Assembly: GCF_000686125.1 (NCBI RefSeq)
Contig: NZ_JMMA01000002.1
Location: 62,001 to 126,000, forward strand
Length of the DNA: 64,000 nt
DNA from: Ruminococcus sp. NK3A76
GTDB lineage: Bacteria; Bacillota; Clostridia; Oscillospirales; Ruminococcaceae
Direction of reading: 5' to 3'
Part shown: positions 25,652-34,690 of the stretch, in pieces
Layout of the letters: every line of letters starts with the position of its first letter
Position numbering within the stretch: the first letter of the stretch is position 1
Program-made: the position numbers and the translations under genes
Notes under the pieces: model-generated
What the model was told of the DNA's origin: nothing
Seen by the model: only the letters and a program-made list of their open reading frames with translations
The model's database searches: none

Positions 25652-25963
25652 TTATTGCTCCCACTCGTGCAAAAACAGTTCGAATTCATCAAAAAACGCA
25701 TCAAATGCAGCCGCATCATCAGAGAATCTGTCTGTGAGAATAGTATCATATGAGACTACCGACATCACCTGATATTTTGTTCGCAGCCACTCGGCAAACG
25801 CATAGTAAGTATCTAAATCAAAGTCTATCCCTGCATACTCTGTGGCAAGGCAATAGCCGTCCATAAAATGCTTTAAACGAAGGATGGACTTTTCGCCAAG
25901 ATACGCTCCGGGTTTGTTTTTTATGCTTTGCAGCAGCTCTGTAACATTTTCGGGCATGTTCAT
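25652..25963 (-). CDS. hypothetical soluble protein, 103 aa
   Basis: This is a short acidic protein that begins MNMPENVTELLQSIKNKPGAYLGEKSILRLKHF-like and ends in an aromatic, acidic run (DAFFDEFELFLHEWEQ). The pattern 'xRPxxYLGxxSIxxLxxFLxGY' is common in small proteins next to toxin-immunity loci in Firmicutes, but no function is proven. AAGGAG lies 7 bases upstream of ATG 25963. It lies 37 bp upstream of the membrane protein gene, on the same strand. An immunity role is only a guess from its style and neighbours. Confidence 0.6.
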   Translation of the reverse strand: MNMPENVTELLQSIKNKPGAYLGEKSILRLKHFMDGYCLATEYAGIDFDLDTYYAFAEWLRTKYQVMSVVSYDTILTDRFSDDAAAFDAFFDEFELFLHEWEQ

Positions 25964-26050
25964 CTGATGCTCCTTGAATACTTGTCTCTATGACTGGTGA
26001 ACACTTGCGTATGTTTTTATAATGTGGGGTTCAACGACGTCACAGATCAT

Positions 26051-26446
26051 TTACATCTTTAACGGCTCTCCCCATGGGCAGGGTGTTTTGATATTGACAT
26101 TATATGATCTTGAAGCGTGCAGATCAATAAACGCTATCTTGACACCGTTTATGATTATATACACCGAGCAGCCGTCATCAGACCATTTGAAACCAACGTC
26201 TTTGACCTCCTGAAACACTATCGGGTCATCGACCAAGAATTTTTCAGGCATAAGCGGCGGGACATCTTTTCTTTGCTCGCCTGACGGGTCATTATATCCC
26301 AAAACATTATATATCCAGCAATCAGCAATAATACTGTCGTTTTCGTTATCGCAAAGATAAGCCCAGCCGGTCATTCCGTTATCTTCAAAAACCGCATAGA
26401 TATTTGATGTAGTATTAAGCTCGGATTCAAAAATGCCGTTATCCAT
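26051..26446 (-). CDS. hypothetical protein, 131 aa
   Basis: The protein reads as a small beta-rich soluble protein. It opens DNGIFESELNTTSNIYAVFEDNGMTGWAYL and contains NDSIIADCWIYNVLG, FKWSDDGCSVYIIINGVKIAFIDL and a C-terminal PCPWGEPLKM. This resembles small immunity-type proteins found singly in Firmicutes, but I cannot name a family. The open frame begins at 26494, yet ATG 26446 follows GGGAGAAATC, so it is preferred. It lies immediately before the tRNA-Pro integration site, on the host side of the boundary. Confidence 0.55.
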   Translation of the reverse strand: MDNGIFESELNTTSNIYAVFEDNGMTGWAYLCDNENDSIIADCWIYNVLGYNDPSGEQRKDVPPLMPEKFLVDDPIVFQEVKDVGFKWSDDGCSVYIIINGVKIAFIDLHASRSYNVNIKTPCPWGEPLKM

Positions 26447-26580
26447 TAAGATTTCTCCCTTGGTGGTGCTCTTTTTGCCTTTTGGTGTTGCCAAATTGCT
26501 GTATTTATTATATCACACCCGTCTAAAACTGTCAACAAATCATAAAAACGAGATTTTTTTCGATTTTTTTCCAAAAAGGC

Positions 26581-26609
26581 TTGACAATTATCTGAATATG
26601 GTGTATAAT
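26581..26609 (+). promoter_or_regulatory. tRNA-Pro promoter
   Basis: Perfect TTGACA (26581-26586) and TATAAT (26604-26609) are spaced 17 bp, 11 bp before the tRNA. Confidence 0.85.
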
Positions 26610-26620
26610 AGTATAGCAAT

Positions 26621-26696
26621 CGGGGTGTGGCGCAGATGGTAGCGCGCTACCTTGGGGTGGTAGAGGCCGTGGGTTCAAGTCCCGTCACTCCGACCA
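26621..26696 (+). tRNA. tRNA-Pro (anticodon GGG)
   Basis: A cloverleaf can be drawn. The acceptor stem is CGGGGTG/CACTCCG with one wobble. The anticodon arm is CTACC-TTGGGGT-GGTAG with GGG at positions 34-36. The T-loop is TTCAAGT and CCA is encoded. It is complete, and its 3' end forms the left attachment repeat of the island. Confidence 0.93.
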
Positions 26697-26699
26697 GCA
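26674..26699 (+). repeat. left attachment repeat in the tRNA-Pro 3' end
   Basis: This 26-bp sequence covers the T-loop to just past CCA and is repeated exactly at 43243-43268. It is the expected crossover segment of a tRNA-targeting tyrosine integrase. Confidence 0.85.
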
Positions 26700-26706
26700 T
26701 AGAAGT

Positions 26707-26735
26707 CCGTAAACGCGCAGTTTACGGGCTTTTTT
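26707..26735 (+). terminator. tRNA-Pro terminator
   Basis: CCGTAAAC (26707-26714) pairs with GTTTACGG (26720-26727), followed by a six-T run. The same hairpin recurs beyond the right repeat at 43276-43304. Confidence 0.85.
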
Positions 26736-26772
26736 CTTTGTCCGAAAACTGCGGCTGTCCATTACCTGTCCA

Positions 26773-28029
26773 TTATTGCCCCGAGGACGCCTTTTGCCCG
26801 TAACTTGTCTTTATCAAACGTATCTTCCTCTCTCTTCCGTCAGGGTCGGGCGGGGGAGTTTCTTTTTTGGAAAAATCAAGGACGTTTGCTATCGCCTCGC
26901 TTGCCCTTGCGTTTGCGTCCTGAAAGGCGTGCAAATATATGCTCGTTGTTGTACTTATGGCAGAGTGGCCTAAAGCACTCGATACCGTCGCAACATCTAT
27001 GCCCTCGTTGATGAGAGCCGAAGCATAAAAATGACGTAGGGAGTGAATATCCCTAAACGGGAAATCATTTTTCTTGCAAAACTTTCGCAGCCAGTTGTAG
27101 GTCGTGTTGTTGTGCATCGGATGTCCGTCAGCCGTAACGAAAAGCCTGTCGCATTCAAACCACTTTGTTCCGAGCTTTTGCCTTTCGTTGTCCTGCTCCG
27201 CCTTGTGTTCTTTCAGAATATCAAGCACAAGCTGCGGCAGTTTCATAGACCTCTGCGAGCTTTTTGTCTTGGTGGTGTCGGTGTATATGCCGGTCTTTAC
27301 GGTGTAATTTGATGTGCGTCTGACGCTTACAACACCGCTTTCAAAGTCGATGTCCTTCCACTCCAAGCCCATTAACTCGCCCCGGCGAAAGCCCGTATAG
27401 ACCGCCAGCGTGAAAAACGTGCGGTACTTTAGCGGTGCGTCCTCTAAGAGCCTGAAAAGCTGCTCGATCTCCTCGATTGAATAGATCTCCTTTTCTTTCT
27501 TGCCGCCTTTCGGCACATAGACCTTTCTGCAAGGATTATCTGAAACTATGTCCATTCTTACCGCATAGCTGAAAACATCACTTATGAAACTAAGATGATG
27601 TACCGCAGTTTTTCTTGATAGAGGTTTGCCCGTCTGCATATTTTTGCCGTTGAGCACAAGATTGTTAATGAACTGCTGTATCTGCCGCCCCGTTATCCTG
27701 TCGAGCCGCAAGTGCCCTAATGCCGGATAAACCCGCTGTGTCACCTGACGCATTCTTTCAAATGACGATCTCCGCAAGTTAAGCCTCGCATACTCCTCAA
27801 ACCACTGCTCTGCGAATTCCTCAAACTTAACATTTGCCGTTACCTGCCCTTTAAGGCACTTGTCCTCGAACAGTATCGCTTGCTTTTGAAATTCCTTTTC
27901 TGCCTGCTTGGGTGTCATGCCTTCCGGCGGTTTCCAGCTCATTGTCTGCACGACTTGCTCGCCGTTCAGCTTGTACCCGCACGACACTCGAATTTGATAT
28001 GTATTTCCTCTTTTTCTTATATTCGCCAA
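26773..28029 (-). CDS. int: tyrosine-recombinase integrase, 418 aa
   Basis: The N-terminal AP2-like arm-binding domain (IRKRGNTYQIRVSCGYKLNGEQV) is followed by a SAM-like core-binding domain. The catalytic domain has Arg215 or Arg216 (YTGFRRGELMGLEW), His329 and Arg332 (HSLRHFYAS), His355 (LGHSAIS) and Tyr365 (TTSIYLHAF). The full length and the complete Arg-His-Arg-Tyr set suggest an active Tn916-type integrase. It reads toward the adjacent tRNA-Pro 3' end, the usual arrangement. The start is TTG 28029, eight bases after GGAGGG. A diverged copy of its 3' end persists at 43331-43510. Confidence 0.95.
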   Translation of the reverse strand: MANIRKRGNTYQIRVSCGYKLNGEQVVQTMSWKPPEGMTPKQAEKEFQKQAILFEDKCLKGQVTANVKFEEFAEQWFEEYARLNLRRSSFERMRQVTQRVYPALGHLRLDRITGRQIQQFINNLVLNGKNMQTGKPLSRKTAVHHLSFISDVFSYAVRMDIVSDNPCRKVYVPKGGKKEKEIYSIEEIEQLFRLLEDAPLKYRTFFTLAVYTGFRRGELMGLEWKDIDFESGVVSVRRTSNYTVKTGIYTDTTKTKSSQRSMKLPQLVLDILKEHKAEQDNERQKLGTKWFECDRLFVTADGHPMHNNTTYNWLRKFCKKNDFPFRDIHSLRHFYASALINEGIDVATVSSALGHSAISTTTSIYLHAFQDANARASEAIANVLDFSKKETPPPDPDGRERKIRLIKTSYGQKASSGQ

Positions 28030-28182
28030 TGTCTGATCCCTCCTATAATCAGACCCTTGACATCTCTGTAATTATCATTATACATCGTTTCACGTTGTAA
28101 AGCAATAAAGCGAATTGAAAACTTTTTATTACAAAGATGCCGGGTCTGAATTCTTTTGTTCTTTTATATCTAATGATTTCCC

Positions 28183-28524
28183 CTACACATCATTCCATTC
28201 GCAATTGCAAATGAATTTAGCGAGGATACGGCTAAGCTCATCTTGTGTCGCCTTTATCTTTCTCATATCCTCCGCATAAATGCTATTCGTTTCATTTGCC
28301 TTTCTCGCTATCTGATTGATGTTATTGGAAATGGTACGCATACCGTTTATCAGCGGAGCCACGCCTTTCAGGTCAAATGTCTTGACGCTGCCCGTCAGAG
28401 CGATATGCCTTAGATATGTGCCGGTTTTCATTCCGCAAGCAGCAGCCCTGCGCTCGACCTTTGCCCAATCTTCAAGCGAAAAATCTATCTCCTTGCGGTG
28501 GACTTGTTTGTATTTTCTTGCCAT
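28183..28524 (-). CDS. MobC-like relaxosome protein, 113 aa
   Basis: The pattern is that of small mobilisation proteins: a ribbon-helix-helix-like N-terminus (EIDFSLEDWAKVERRAAACGMKTGTYLRHIALTG) and a helical core (NNINQIARKANETNSIYAEDMRKI). The NNINQIA(R/H)xAN motif is typical of MobC. The normal role is to help a relaxase nick oriT, but no relaxase gene is present in the island, so it could only work in trans. ATG 28524 has AAAGGAG upstream. It shares the motif with the second MobC-like protein at 46545-46889, although overall the two are quite different. Confidence 0.8.
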   Translation of the reverse strand: MARKYKQVHRKEIDFSLEDWAKVERRAAACGMKTGTYLRHIALTGSVKTFDLKGVAPLINGMRTISNNINQIARKANETNSIYAEDMRKIKATQDELSRILAKFICNCEWNDV

Positions 28525-28579
28525 GTTTCATTTCTCCTTTTTGTTTTGTCTGTTTGTTTATTACCCTCAAATGGGGGTG

Positions 28580-28690
28580 CCATGTGTTAAGGGTATAGGG
28601 TTCCCTTAACAGCAAAATCGGAGAGGGTGACGCTCCGATTTGGAGGAAAGAGTCAAGGAATACGGCTCTTTCTATACTTGCTAGTATAAT
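28580..28690. other. candidate origin of transfer upstream of mobC
   Basis: Three hairpins stand close together in this otherwise empty stretch. They are TTAAGGG/CCCTTAA (28587-28609), AAATCGGAG/CTCCGATTT (28615-28641) and AAAGAG/CTCTTT (28648-28671). A palindrome, TATACT-TGCT-AGTATA (28673-28688), follows. Location and structure suit an oriT. The nick site is not identifiable. Confidence 0.45.
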
Positions 28691-28764
28691 GTGAAATATA
28701 CTTTTATAATAATCACATTTACACGAATTATCTCTGCTTGCTCAATAGGGCTATCAATTCTTTG

Positions 28765-29052
28765 TCAGCCTATTTCACCCGGATATTTGAGCAGGCTCGA
28801 CTTATACACAAGTATCTTCCCACGCTCGCCTGCACCGCTGCGCATATATGCGACCTCGCCACGTTTCACAAGCTGCCTGACTGTATGCTCCGAAAGTCCG
28901 GGGATAAGTGCTGCACACTCCTTGATTGTCAACAGTTCTGGCATTAAAGGCTTGTTCTCGACCTTTGCAGGTGCAACATCTTCGACCGGTATCATCTGCC
29001 GCAGCAGCTCTGCCACCTGCAAAATAAGCTCATTCTTTTCGTTCAGTTTCAA
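28765..29052 (-). CDS. excisionase-like MerR-type HTH protein, 95 aa
   Basis: The C-terminal half is a Xis/DNA-binding domain of the helix-turn-helix 17 type (LLTIKECAALIPGLSEHTVRQLVKRGEVAYMRSG, then GKILVYKSSLLKYL-like). An N-terminal helical stretch precedes it. Such proteins bend DNA at attachment sites and bias the integrase toward excision. TTG 29052 with AAGGAG is a better start than the ATG at 29085. It overlaps the preceding HTH gene by 23 bp on the same strand, and is the only excisionase candidate in the island. Confidence 0.75.
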   Translation of the reverse strand: MKLNEKNELILQVAELLRQMIPVEDVAPAKVENKPLMPELLTIKECAALIPGLSEHTVRQLVKRGEVAYMRSGAGERGKILVYKSSLLKYPGEIG

Positions 29053-29236
29053 ATGATCTCTCCTTACGTTTTGCGATCTCCTCAATTTTCATCAGCATCT
29101 CAAGCTGACGGTCCTCGCTAAGCTCAAAACGCAGCCAACGCACAAGTGTCTGCTCGGAAACACCGAGCTCGTGAGCAAGCTCCCAGTGTCGGACACCCCT
29201 CGTTTTGAGTTCATCTCTAATGATTTTGTTTGCCAT
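29030..29236 (-). CDS. small helix-turn-helix protein, 68 aa
   Basis: The sequence DELKTRGVRHWELAHELGVSEQTLVRWLRFELSEDRQLEMLMKIEEIA reads as one helix-turn-helix, like the small Cro-type or 'ICE-conserved' regulators found upstream of excisionase genes in Firmicutes. ATG 29236 has AAAGGAG upstream. It is transcribed away from the repressor gene at 29560, so the pair forms a divergent regulatory switch. It probably starts the integration/excision operon that continues into the xis-like gene. Confidence 0.7.
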   Translation of the reverse strand: MANKIIRDELKTRGVRHWELAHELGVSEQTLVRWLRFELSEDRQLEMLMKIEEIAKRKERSFETERKE

Positions 29237-29464
29237 GTTTCATCTCTCCTTTGTTTTTCTATTGAGGGCTAATGACGATAATGCTGCCCTCTGTTAATAA
29301 TAATAGCATGAAAAATATGTCTGTGCCGTATGTTCCATAATCCGAAAAAATTTCTTTTTGGAGCAACAAAATTTCATATATGAAATGATGATAATGACTG
29401 CTTTGCAATATCAATAAAATGCTGCTTTGGCATCAGCTGTACGATTTTTAGTATAGTTAAGCGC

Positions 29465-29519
29465 AATGTCACAACTGTCCGAAAAATGTCACCGATATTT
29501 CCGTAAAGTGTGGTATAAT
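29465..29519 (+). promoter_or_regulatory. repressor-gene promoter with direct repeats
   Basis: An extended -10 (TGGTATAAT, TATAAT at 29514-29519) lies 41 bp before the repressor. Two AATGTCAC copies (29465-29472 and 29485-29492) are 20 bp apart, two helical turns. They could be operators for the repressor. The rest of the 29,237-29,559 gap is AT-rich with no gene. Confidence 0.45.
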
Positions 29520-29559
29520 GTAAACAGAAGAGTTACACCATACCGACAGGAGGGATACT

Positions 29560-30342
29560 ATGAAAACTACTATGGGCGAAAAGATCAAAGATCTGCGTGT
29601 GGAGCGTCACATGACCACAAAGCAGCTTGCACAGGCAACGGGCATATCAGAGGCGGTCATCAACGGTCTGGAGAATGACAACGGACGTGATGTCGGGTAC
29701 AGCCGTATCGTTGAGCTTGCTAAGTTTTTCGACGTGCCGACGGATTTTCTGCTGGGCTTTACCGAGAGCCGTATAACGAAGAATATTGAACTTAAACAGC
29801 TTGGTCTGACCGACAAGGCTATTGAGGTGCTGCTTGTCAAGCATCAGGATAACGAGCTTGTGAGCAAGCTGATCGAGCACACCGAGTTTGTTAGTTTGAT
29901 AAACGCTATTGATATTTATGTCCGTCAGCTTGCCGCAAAGTCGATCAACACAATAAATAACCTCACTGCGGTGGTGCAGCGAGGTGTGGAGAATTATACG
30001 GCAGCAGGCCAGCCCGAAGGCTATGACGATGCGATGAAGTATATAAACGAGACTAAGGTCGATGAGGACGAGTTCCTGCGGTATCGCATAACCGAGCGTT
30101 TCAATCAGATACTGCGTGACTTGCACAGCGAGTTTAATGCCGATGAGCAGATGCCGTCCGTCATCACCGATGCAAATGAGATGTCGGCAAATATGATCGA
30201 CCTGCTTGATATGGTGAAGGCGGGCGAGGTGGAGCTTGATAGTCCTATGGATGCAGTTGAGTTGTTGATGGAGAGGATGGGGGTGAGTGAGAGAGACATG
30301 AAAGCGGCGTTAGAGATGTTTGCGGGTAAGGAGGAGAGTTAA
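29560..30342 (+). CDS. XRE-family repressor of the island, 260 aa
   Basis: The N-terminal XRE helix-turn-helix (MGEKIKDLRVERHMTTKQLAQATGISEAVINGLEN) is followed by a helical region of about 190 residues. This region has no recognisable peptidase or ligand domain. AGGAGGG lies just before ATG 29560. The gene sits divergently to the xis/HTH operon and directly before the defence operon. It probably keeps the island quiescent like cI or ImmR. The long C-terminal part may sense a signal or form oligomers. This is inferred from position and HTH only. Confidence 0.8.
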   Translation: MKTTMGEKIKDLRVERHMTTKQLAQATGISEAVINGLENDNGRDVGYSRIVELAKFFDVPTDFLLGFTESRITKNIELKQLGLTDKAIEVLLVKHQDNELVSKLIEHTEFVSLINAIDIYVRQLAAKSINTINNLTAVVQRGVENYTAAGQPEGYDDAMKYINETKVDEDEFLRYRITERFNQILRDLHSEFNADEQMPSVITDANEMSANMIDLLDMVKAGEVELDSPMDAVELLMERMGVSERDMKAALEMFAGKEES

Positions 30343-30384
30343 ACTGAAGATAATAACAAACAGCACTATTATTTCATAATAATA

Positions 30385-30413
30385 TTGAAAAAGTTGTTAG
30401 AATGTGATATAAT
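30385..30413 (+). promoter_or_regulatory. promoter of the defence operon
   Basis: TTGAAA (30385-30390) and TATAAT (30408-30413) are 17 bp apart. They lie 35 bp before the first defence gene, which has AAAGGAG upstream of ATG 30448. Confidence 0.75.
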
Positions 30414-30447
30414 ATAATAAAAATCGATTAAAAAAGGAGTATTCTCT

Positions 30448-31935
30448 ATGATTGAGCCAGTTGAATCTATACCGAGCGCAAATATCTTGCTTTCTTCGCT
30501 GCGCTCTGTGGGATATACTCCTGAAACAGCAATAGCAGATATTGTTGATAACAGCCTGTCTGCTAACGCTTCAGCTATTGCCATAGAGTTTGACTGGCAA
30601 GAGCAAGTCATTATCATTTCAGATAACGGCGATGGTATGTCAGAGCAAGAATTATTGAAATCTATGAATATAGGTTCCTCTGATCCGCTTGATTCTAGGA
30701 GCATTCATGACCTTGGCCGATTTGGTATGGGAATGAAAACTGCATCCTTTTCTCTTGGAAAGAAACTGACTGTTCTTGCAAAGACCGGCGGCATCATTAA
30801 TAATGCCAGCTGGGATTTAGACTATGTCAGAAAAGAGGATAAATGGCAGATACTTGTTGAAGACAGTTCTTCGACGTTTATTCGGCAATTGTCAGATAGG
30901 CTTTCAGAGTATGACAATGGAACAGTTGTATGCATTTCCAACATTGATAAGGTTATATCATCAGATTCTGCTAATGAAAAGAAGAAATTCTATAAGATGA
31001 TAGAAAATGTAAAAAATCATCTTTCTCTTGTGTTCCATAGGTTTATGGAATCTGAAAAAATATCTATTATTGTAAACGGAACGCCATTAACTCCATGGAA
31101 CCCCTTTATACCCGACAATAATGCTCGTCAGGAATTAGAGCCTGAAGAAGTAAACGAAAATGGGCATAAGGTTGTTATACGTCCTTATATTCTTCCGCAT
31201 AAAACTAAGTTTGCAAATGATGATGAAGTTAAGGCTGCCGGAGGATATAAAGGCTGGCTTCACCATCAGGGATTCTATGTTTATCGAAATGAACGTCTAA
31301 TCATATATGGAACCTGGTTCGGCTTATTCAAGAAAGAAATGTCATTCAACCTGGCAAGAATTCAGTTGGACATATATTCAGACAGCGACTTTGACTGGCA
31401 GATAGACATTAAAAAATCAAAAGCCGTTCCACCTGCTTATACAGATGATATTATTCGGCTTGCTGCTGAGAAGGCAACAAAGCAGTCGGTAAAGGTATAT
31501 AATTCACGAGGTACATATTCCGACCGCAAAGGAAATGCAAATGCTCCTCAGCTTAGTTATGTATGGGAACAGCGGAAGGATTCAAGAGGATCATATTCTT
31601 TTGTCCTTAATAAGAAGCACACTTTGCTGAATAAACTTAAAACAACACTTGCTCCTGAGCAAAAAGAGTTATTGAATGCTTATCTGAATCTCGTAGAAAA
31701 ATGTTCTCCCATGGAGCTTTCAGGTGTTAATGATATGTCAGTAAGCAAGGGCAGTCTGCCTGAAAACGAATATAATGAACTTGCATATCAAGCTAAGCGG
31801 CTAATTTCAACCTTAATAAACAACGGCAGCTCAAAAGAAGAAATACGAAGTCTTTTACAGCAGCTGCCAGACTATATCGTCTTGATGGATGATTTTGATA
31901 ATATATATACGGAGGCCTGCAATGAAACAAGATGA
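30448..31935 (+). CDS. GHKL (MutL/MORC-type) ATPase of a defence operon, 495 aa
   Basis: A Bergerat-fold ATP site is clear at the N-terminus: ADIVDNSLSANA (N-box, Asn35), SDNGDGMS (59-65, G1) and GRFGMGMKTAS (90-100, G2). Unlike MutL, which has Glu at the general-base position, this protein has Asp31. The middle part includes YRNERLIIYGTWFGLF and a lysine-containing DIKKSKAVPP, typical of the S5-like transducer of MutL/MORC proteins. The family was linked by comparative genomics to restriction-type operons and the Mza defence system. It overlaps the Z1 gene by 14 bp. It presumably acts as an ATP-driven DNA clamp within the complex. Confidence 0.88.
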   Translation: MIEPVESIPSANILLSSLRSVGYTPETAIADIVDNSLSANASAIAIEFDWQEQVIIISDNGDGMSEQELLKSMNIGSSDPLDSRSIHDLGRFGMGMKTASFSLGKKLTVLAKTGGIINNASWDLDYVRKEDKWQILVEDSSSTFIRQLSDRLSEYDNGTVVCISNIDKVISSDSANEKKKFYKMIENVKNHLSLVFHRFMESEKISIIVNGTPLTPWNPFIPDNNARQELEPEEVNENGHKVVIRPYILPHKTKFANDDEVKAAGGYKGWLHHQGFYVYRNERLIIYGTWFGLFKKEMSFNLARIQLDIYSDSDFDWQIDIKKSKAVPPAYTDDIIRLAAEKATKQSVKVYNSRGTYSDRKGNANAPQLSYVWEQRKDSRGSYSFVLNKKHTLLNKLKTTLAPEQKELLNAYLNLVEKCSPMELSGVNDMSVSKGSLPENEYNELAYQAKRLISTLINNGSSKEEIRSLLQQLPDYIVLMDDFDNIYTEACNETR

Positions 31936-34690
31936 ACTTAGATTTTACGAAGCAGCTTTTACTTTATGCCTTGGCGATAAAGAAAAAGGTCTTGAAACAA
32001 TCGATGCCATTAATAATGCTGTTAAGACAATGGGGTCTCTTGTTTCTGATGCCGACGATTTAAGAGAATACCTTTACAGAGAGGTTAGTTTTTCGAGCAA
32101 TGACATAGCGTCAATGCTTAGCGCCGATGATCGTAAAGGCAAGGATAAAGAATGGTGGAATAATTTAAGGCAAACTTCCGGTTTTAAAGGAACTTACTGG
32201 AACCGGTATAAGGCATATTTATCCGGCACAAAGAAGTGGAGCCAAAAAACCATCGAAAAAAGTATTAACGAACCTACTGACTTTGTCATGAACTGTATCT
32301 CAAATCCAAACTCCGGCGTTCCTGAAAAATCATACGGTGCTGTATTCGGATATGTTCAGTCAGGTAAAACGGCTAACTATATCGGACTTATAAACAAAGC
32401 TGTTGACGCAGGATATAAAATTATAATCGTTCTCGCTGGAATGCATAATAATCTGAGAAGTCAGACACAGATGCGTATCGATGAGGAAGTCCTTGGATTT
32501 GAAACCAGCATTGAATATTTGCGTCAGAAAGCTGGACTGGTTCCTTCAATAATAGGTGTTGGAACCTTAAACTTCAAAATGGATAAGTCAATTGAAGCAC
32601 TTACATCAAGAGACGAAAAAGGTGATTTTACTAAAGGCAGAGCCGGTGTCAGCAGACAATATGATCAGCCTAAAATATTCATTGTAAAGAAGCAGAGCAA
32701 GGTATTGCAGTATGTCTATGATAATTTATCAAAAAATCACGCTGCTGTTCAAAATCCTGACGGCACAAGTCTGTTTCCTTGCGAATATTCACTGCTTGTA
32801 ATAGATGATGAGGCGGATCAGGCATCAGTTAATACAAAATATAAGACTGACCGTAGCGGAGAAATCAGTGATGATTCAGAAGTATCCAAGATCAACGAGC
32901 TGATACGACGGATATTATCCTTGTTCTCATGCCGTTCCTATGTTGGCTATACTGCCACACCGTATGCTAATGTCTTTATTCCCCCACAGATCAGCGATGA
33001 TGAACTGGAAGATGATTTATTTCCTAAAGATTTTATAGTATGCCTTCCAAAGCCGGCAGGTTATGTTGGAGCTATGGAATTCTTTGGAGAAGATGAGAAC
33101 AGTGAAACAATGCCTCTCCGCAGAAGAATTACCACCGAACTCGATAATTTCATTGATTCTAAGACCAAGCAGATTATCTCACCGCTTCCTGACGAATTGA
33201 AGAAAGCAATTCTTTGCTTTATAATAATAACAGCTGCGAGAAATGTTAGAGGTCAGGTATTGGAGCCTAACTCTATGCTGATTCATGTAAACAGGCTGAA
33301 TGACGTTCAGAATTCACTGAAATCAATGGTTGACGATTATTTCAGCGAAGTACAGTCATATATTAACGGCGGTGACACAGAAATAATTGATACCCTGCAT
33401 GAATTGTGGGACGAAGACTTTGTTCCTACAACAAAGAAAATGCAACAGGACTTTTCTGCTTACATGGAGGGCGTAGACTGCTCTGATTGGAGCGATGTTG
33501 AAAAAGAGATTAAGCGTCTTATCGGCAATCACCAGATTAGAGTGTTTGAAATTAACGGAAAAAGCGATGATGTTCTCTGCTATAAGGAATTCAAAGATGA
33601 AGGCCGTCAGCTGAATGTTATTGCGATTGGCGGAGACAAGCTTTCACGAGGATTAACGCTTGAGGGATTGACAGTAAGCTTCTTTATGCGTTCTTCTCAG
33701 ATGTATGATACCCTTATGCAGATGGGCAGATGGTTTGGCTTCAGGCCTAAATACACTGACCTTTGCCGGCTTTTTGTTTCTGATGAACTGTTCCGCTGGT
33801 TCATGGTCGTTTCTTTTGCAACAGAAAACCTGCGCAACCAGATTCATTATATGAACGAATATAACCGTACACCTATGGATTTCGGTTTAAGAATTGCATC
33901 TTACCCTGATATGCTGATCTCAGCAAGAAATAAACTTAAAACAGGACAAGAGTGCACCCTTACATTCAGCAATACAGTAAGTCAAACAAGATCAATGGAC
34001 AGAAATGCGGACACATATAATCTGAACTTTGAAGCGGTGGAAAGATTTATTTCCAATCTTGGAGATATTAGTTCAGATCACTGGGATAAACTTGATAGAA
34101 AATCCGGCACCGACCATATTTTTTGGGATGATGTTGATGGAAGTCTTGTGGCTGATTTCTTGTCCGAATACAGAACATCTTCAAACGCAAGCAAAGTCAA
34201 GTCACTGTTTTTAGCCGACTATATCCGTGACCAAATTTTGTTAGGCGGACTTACGAAATGGACAGTTTGCCTGAAAAATACTGGACGCAAAAATCCCCCT
34301 TTAACCATTGGCGGCTACAGTATAGGACAAGGTTTGAAAAGAAGCGAAGGTCAATATGAGGCTGATGCTTCTATATGCTCCATAAAATCGCTAAAGTCTA
34401 AGGATGAAGAGTACCTTGACTTCTCAAAAGAGCAGTTTGAAGAAATGAAACAGATGAAAGCAAAGGGAGACAGTGACGATAAGATAAGAAAACAACTGAG
34501 AACGAGAGACCGTGGTTTGCTTATTCTTTGTCCTCTTGATACAGAAGAAATAGCCGGATTAAAAATAGACGGACAGACAAACAAGACACCTTTCGGATTT
34601 ATTGCTGTATTTCCGGATAATGAAGGAAAAGGAAATGGCAGGACATACCGATTGAATCCTATCGCAATTGAAAATGGTGATGAATTTTGA
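31922..34690 (+). CDS. Z1-domain superfamily II helicase-like ATPase, 922 aa
   Basis: Helicase motifs are visible. Motif I is GYVQSGKTANYI near residue 143, the DEAD-like motif II is LLVIDDEADQAS near 296, and motif III is VGYTATPYANVF near 344. The Z1 hallmark is VIAIGGDKLSRGLTLEGL with TLMQMGRWFGFRPKY, which includes the arginine finger, near 600. Z1 ATPases occur only with MutL/MORC-like partners in defence operons. ATG 31922 with GGAGG six bases upstream overlaps the GHKL gene. The open frame extends slightly upstream, but the overlap start is best supported. It likely translocates on DNA for the nuclease encoded next. Confidence 0.9.
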   Translation: MKQDELRFYEAAFTLCLGDKEKGLETIDAINNAVKTMGSLVSDADDLREYLYREVSFSSNDIASMLSADDRKGKDKEWWNNLRQTSGFKGTYWNRYKAYLSGTKKWSQKTIEKSINEPTDFVMNCISNPNSGVPEKSYGAVFGYVQSGKTANYIGLINKAVDAGYKIIIVLAGMHNNLRSQTQMRIDEEVLGFETSIEYLRQKAGLVPSIIGVGTLNFKMDKSIEALTSRDEKGDFTKGRAGVSRQYDQPKIFIVKKQSKVLQYVYDNLSKNHAAVQNPDGTSLFPCEYSLLVIDDEADQASVNTKYKTDRSGEISDDSEVSKINELIRRILSLFSCRSYVGYTATPYANVFIPPQISDDELEDDLFPKDFIVCLPKPAGYVGAMEFFGEDENSETMPLRRRITTELDNFIDSKTKQIISPLPDELKKAILCFIIITAARNVRGQVLEPNSMLIHVNRLNDVQNSLKSMVDDYFSEVQSYINGGDTEIIDTLHELWDEDFVPTTKKMQQDFSAYMEGVDCSDWSDVEKEIKRLIGNHQIRVFEINGKSDDVLCYKEFKDEGRQLNVIAIGGDKLSRGLTLEGLTVSFFMRSSQMYDTLMQMGRWFGFRPKYTDLCRLFVSDELFRWFMVVSFATENLRNQIHYMNEYNRTPMDFGLRIASYPDMLISARNKLKTGQECTLTFSNTVSQTRSMDRNADTYNLNFEAVERFISNLGDISSDHWDKLDRKSGTDHIFWDDVDGSLVADFLSEYRTSSNASKVKSLFLADYIRDQILLGGLTKWTVCLKNTGRKNPPLTIGGYSIGQGLKRSEGQYEADASICSIKSLKSKDEEYLDFSKEQFEEMKQMKAKGDSDDKIRKQLRTRDRGLLILCPLDTEEIAGLKIDGQTNKTPFGFIAVFPDNEGKGNGRTYRLNPIAIENGDEF

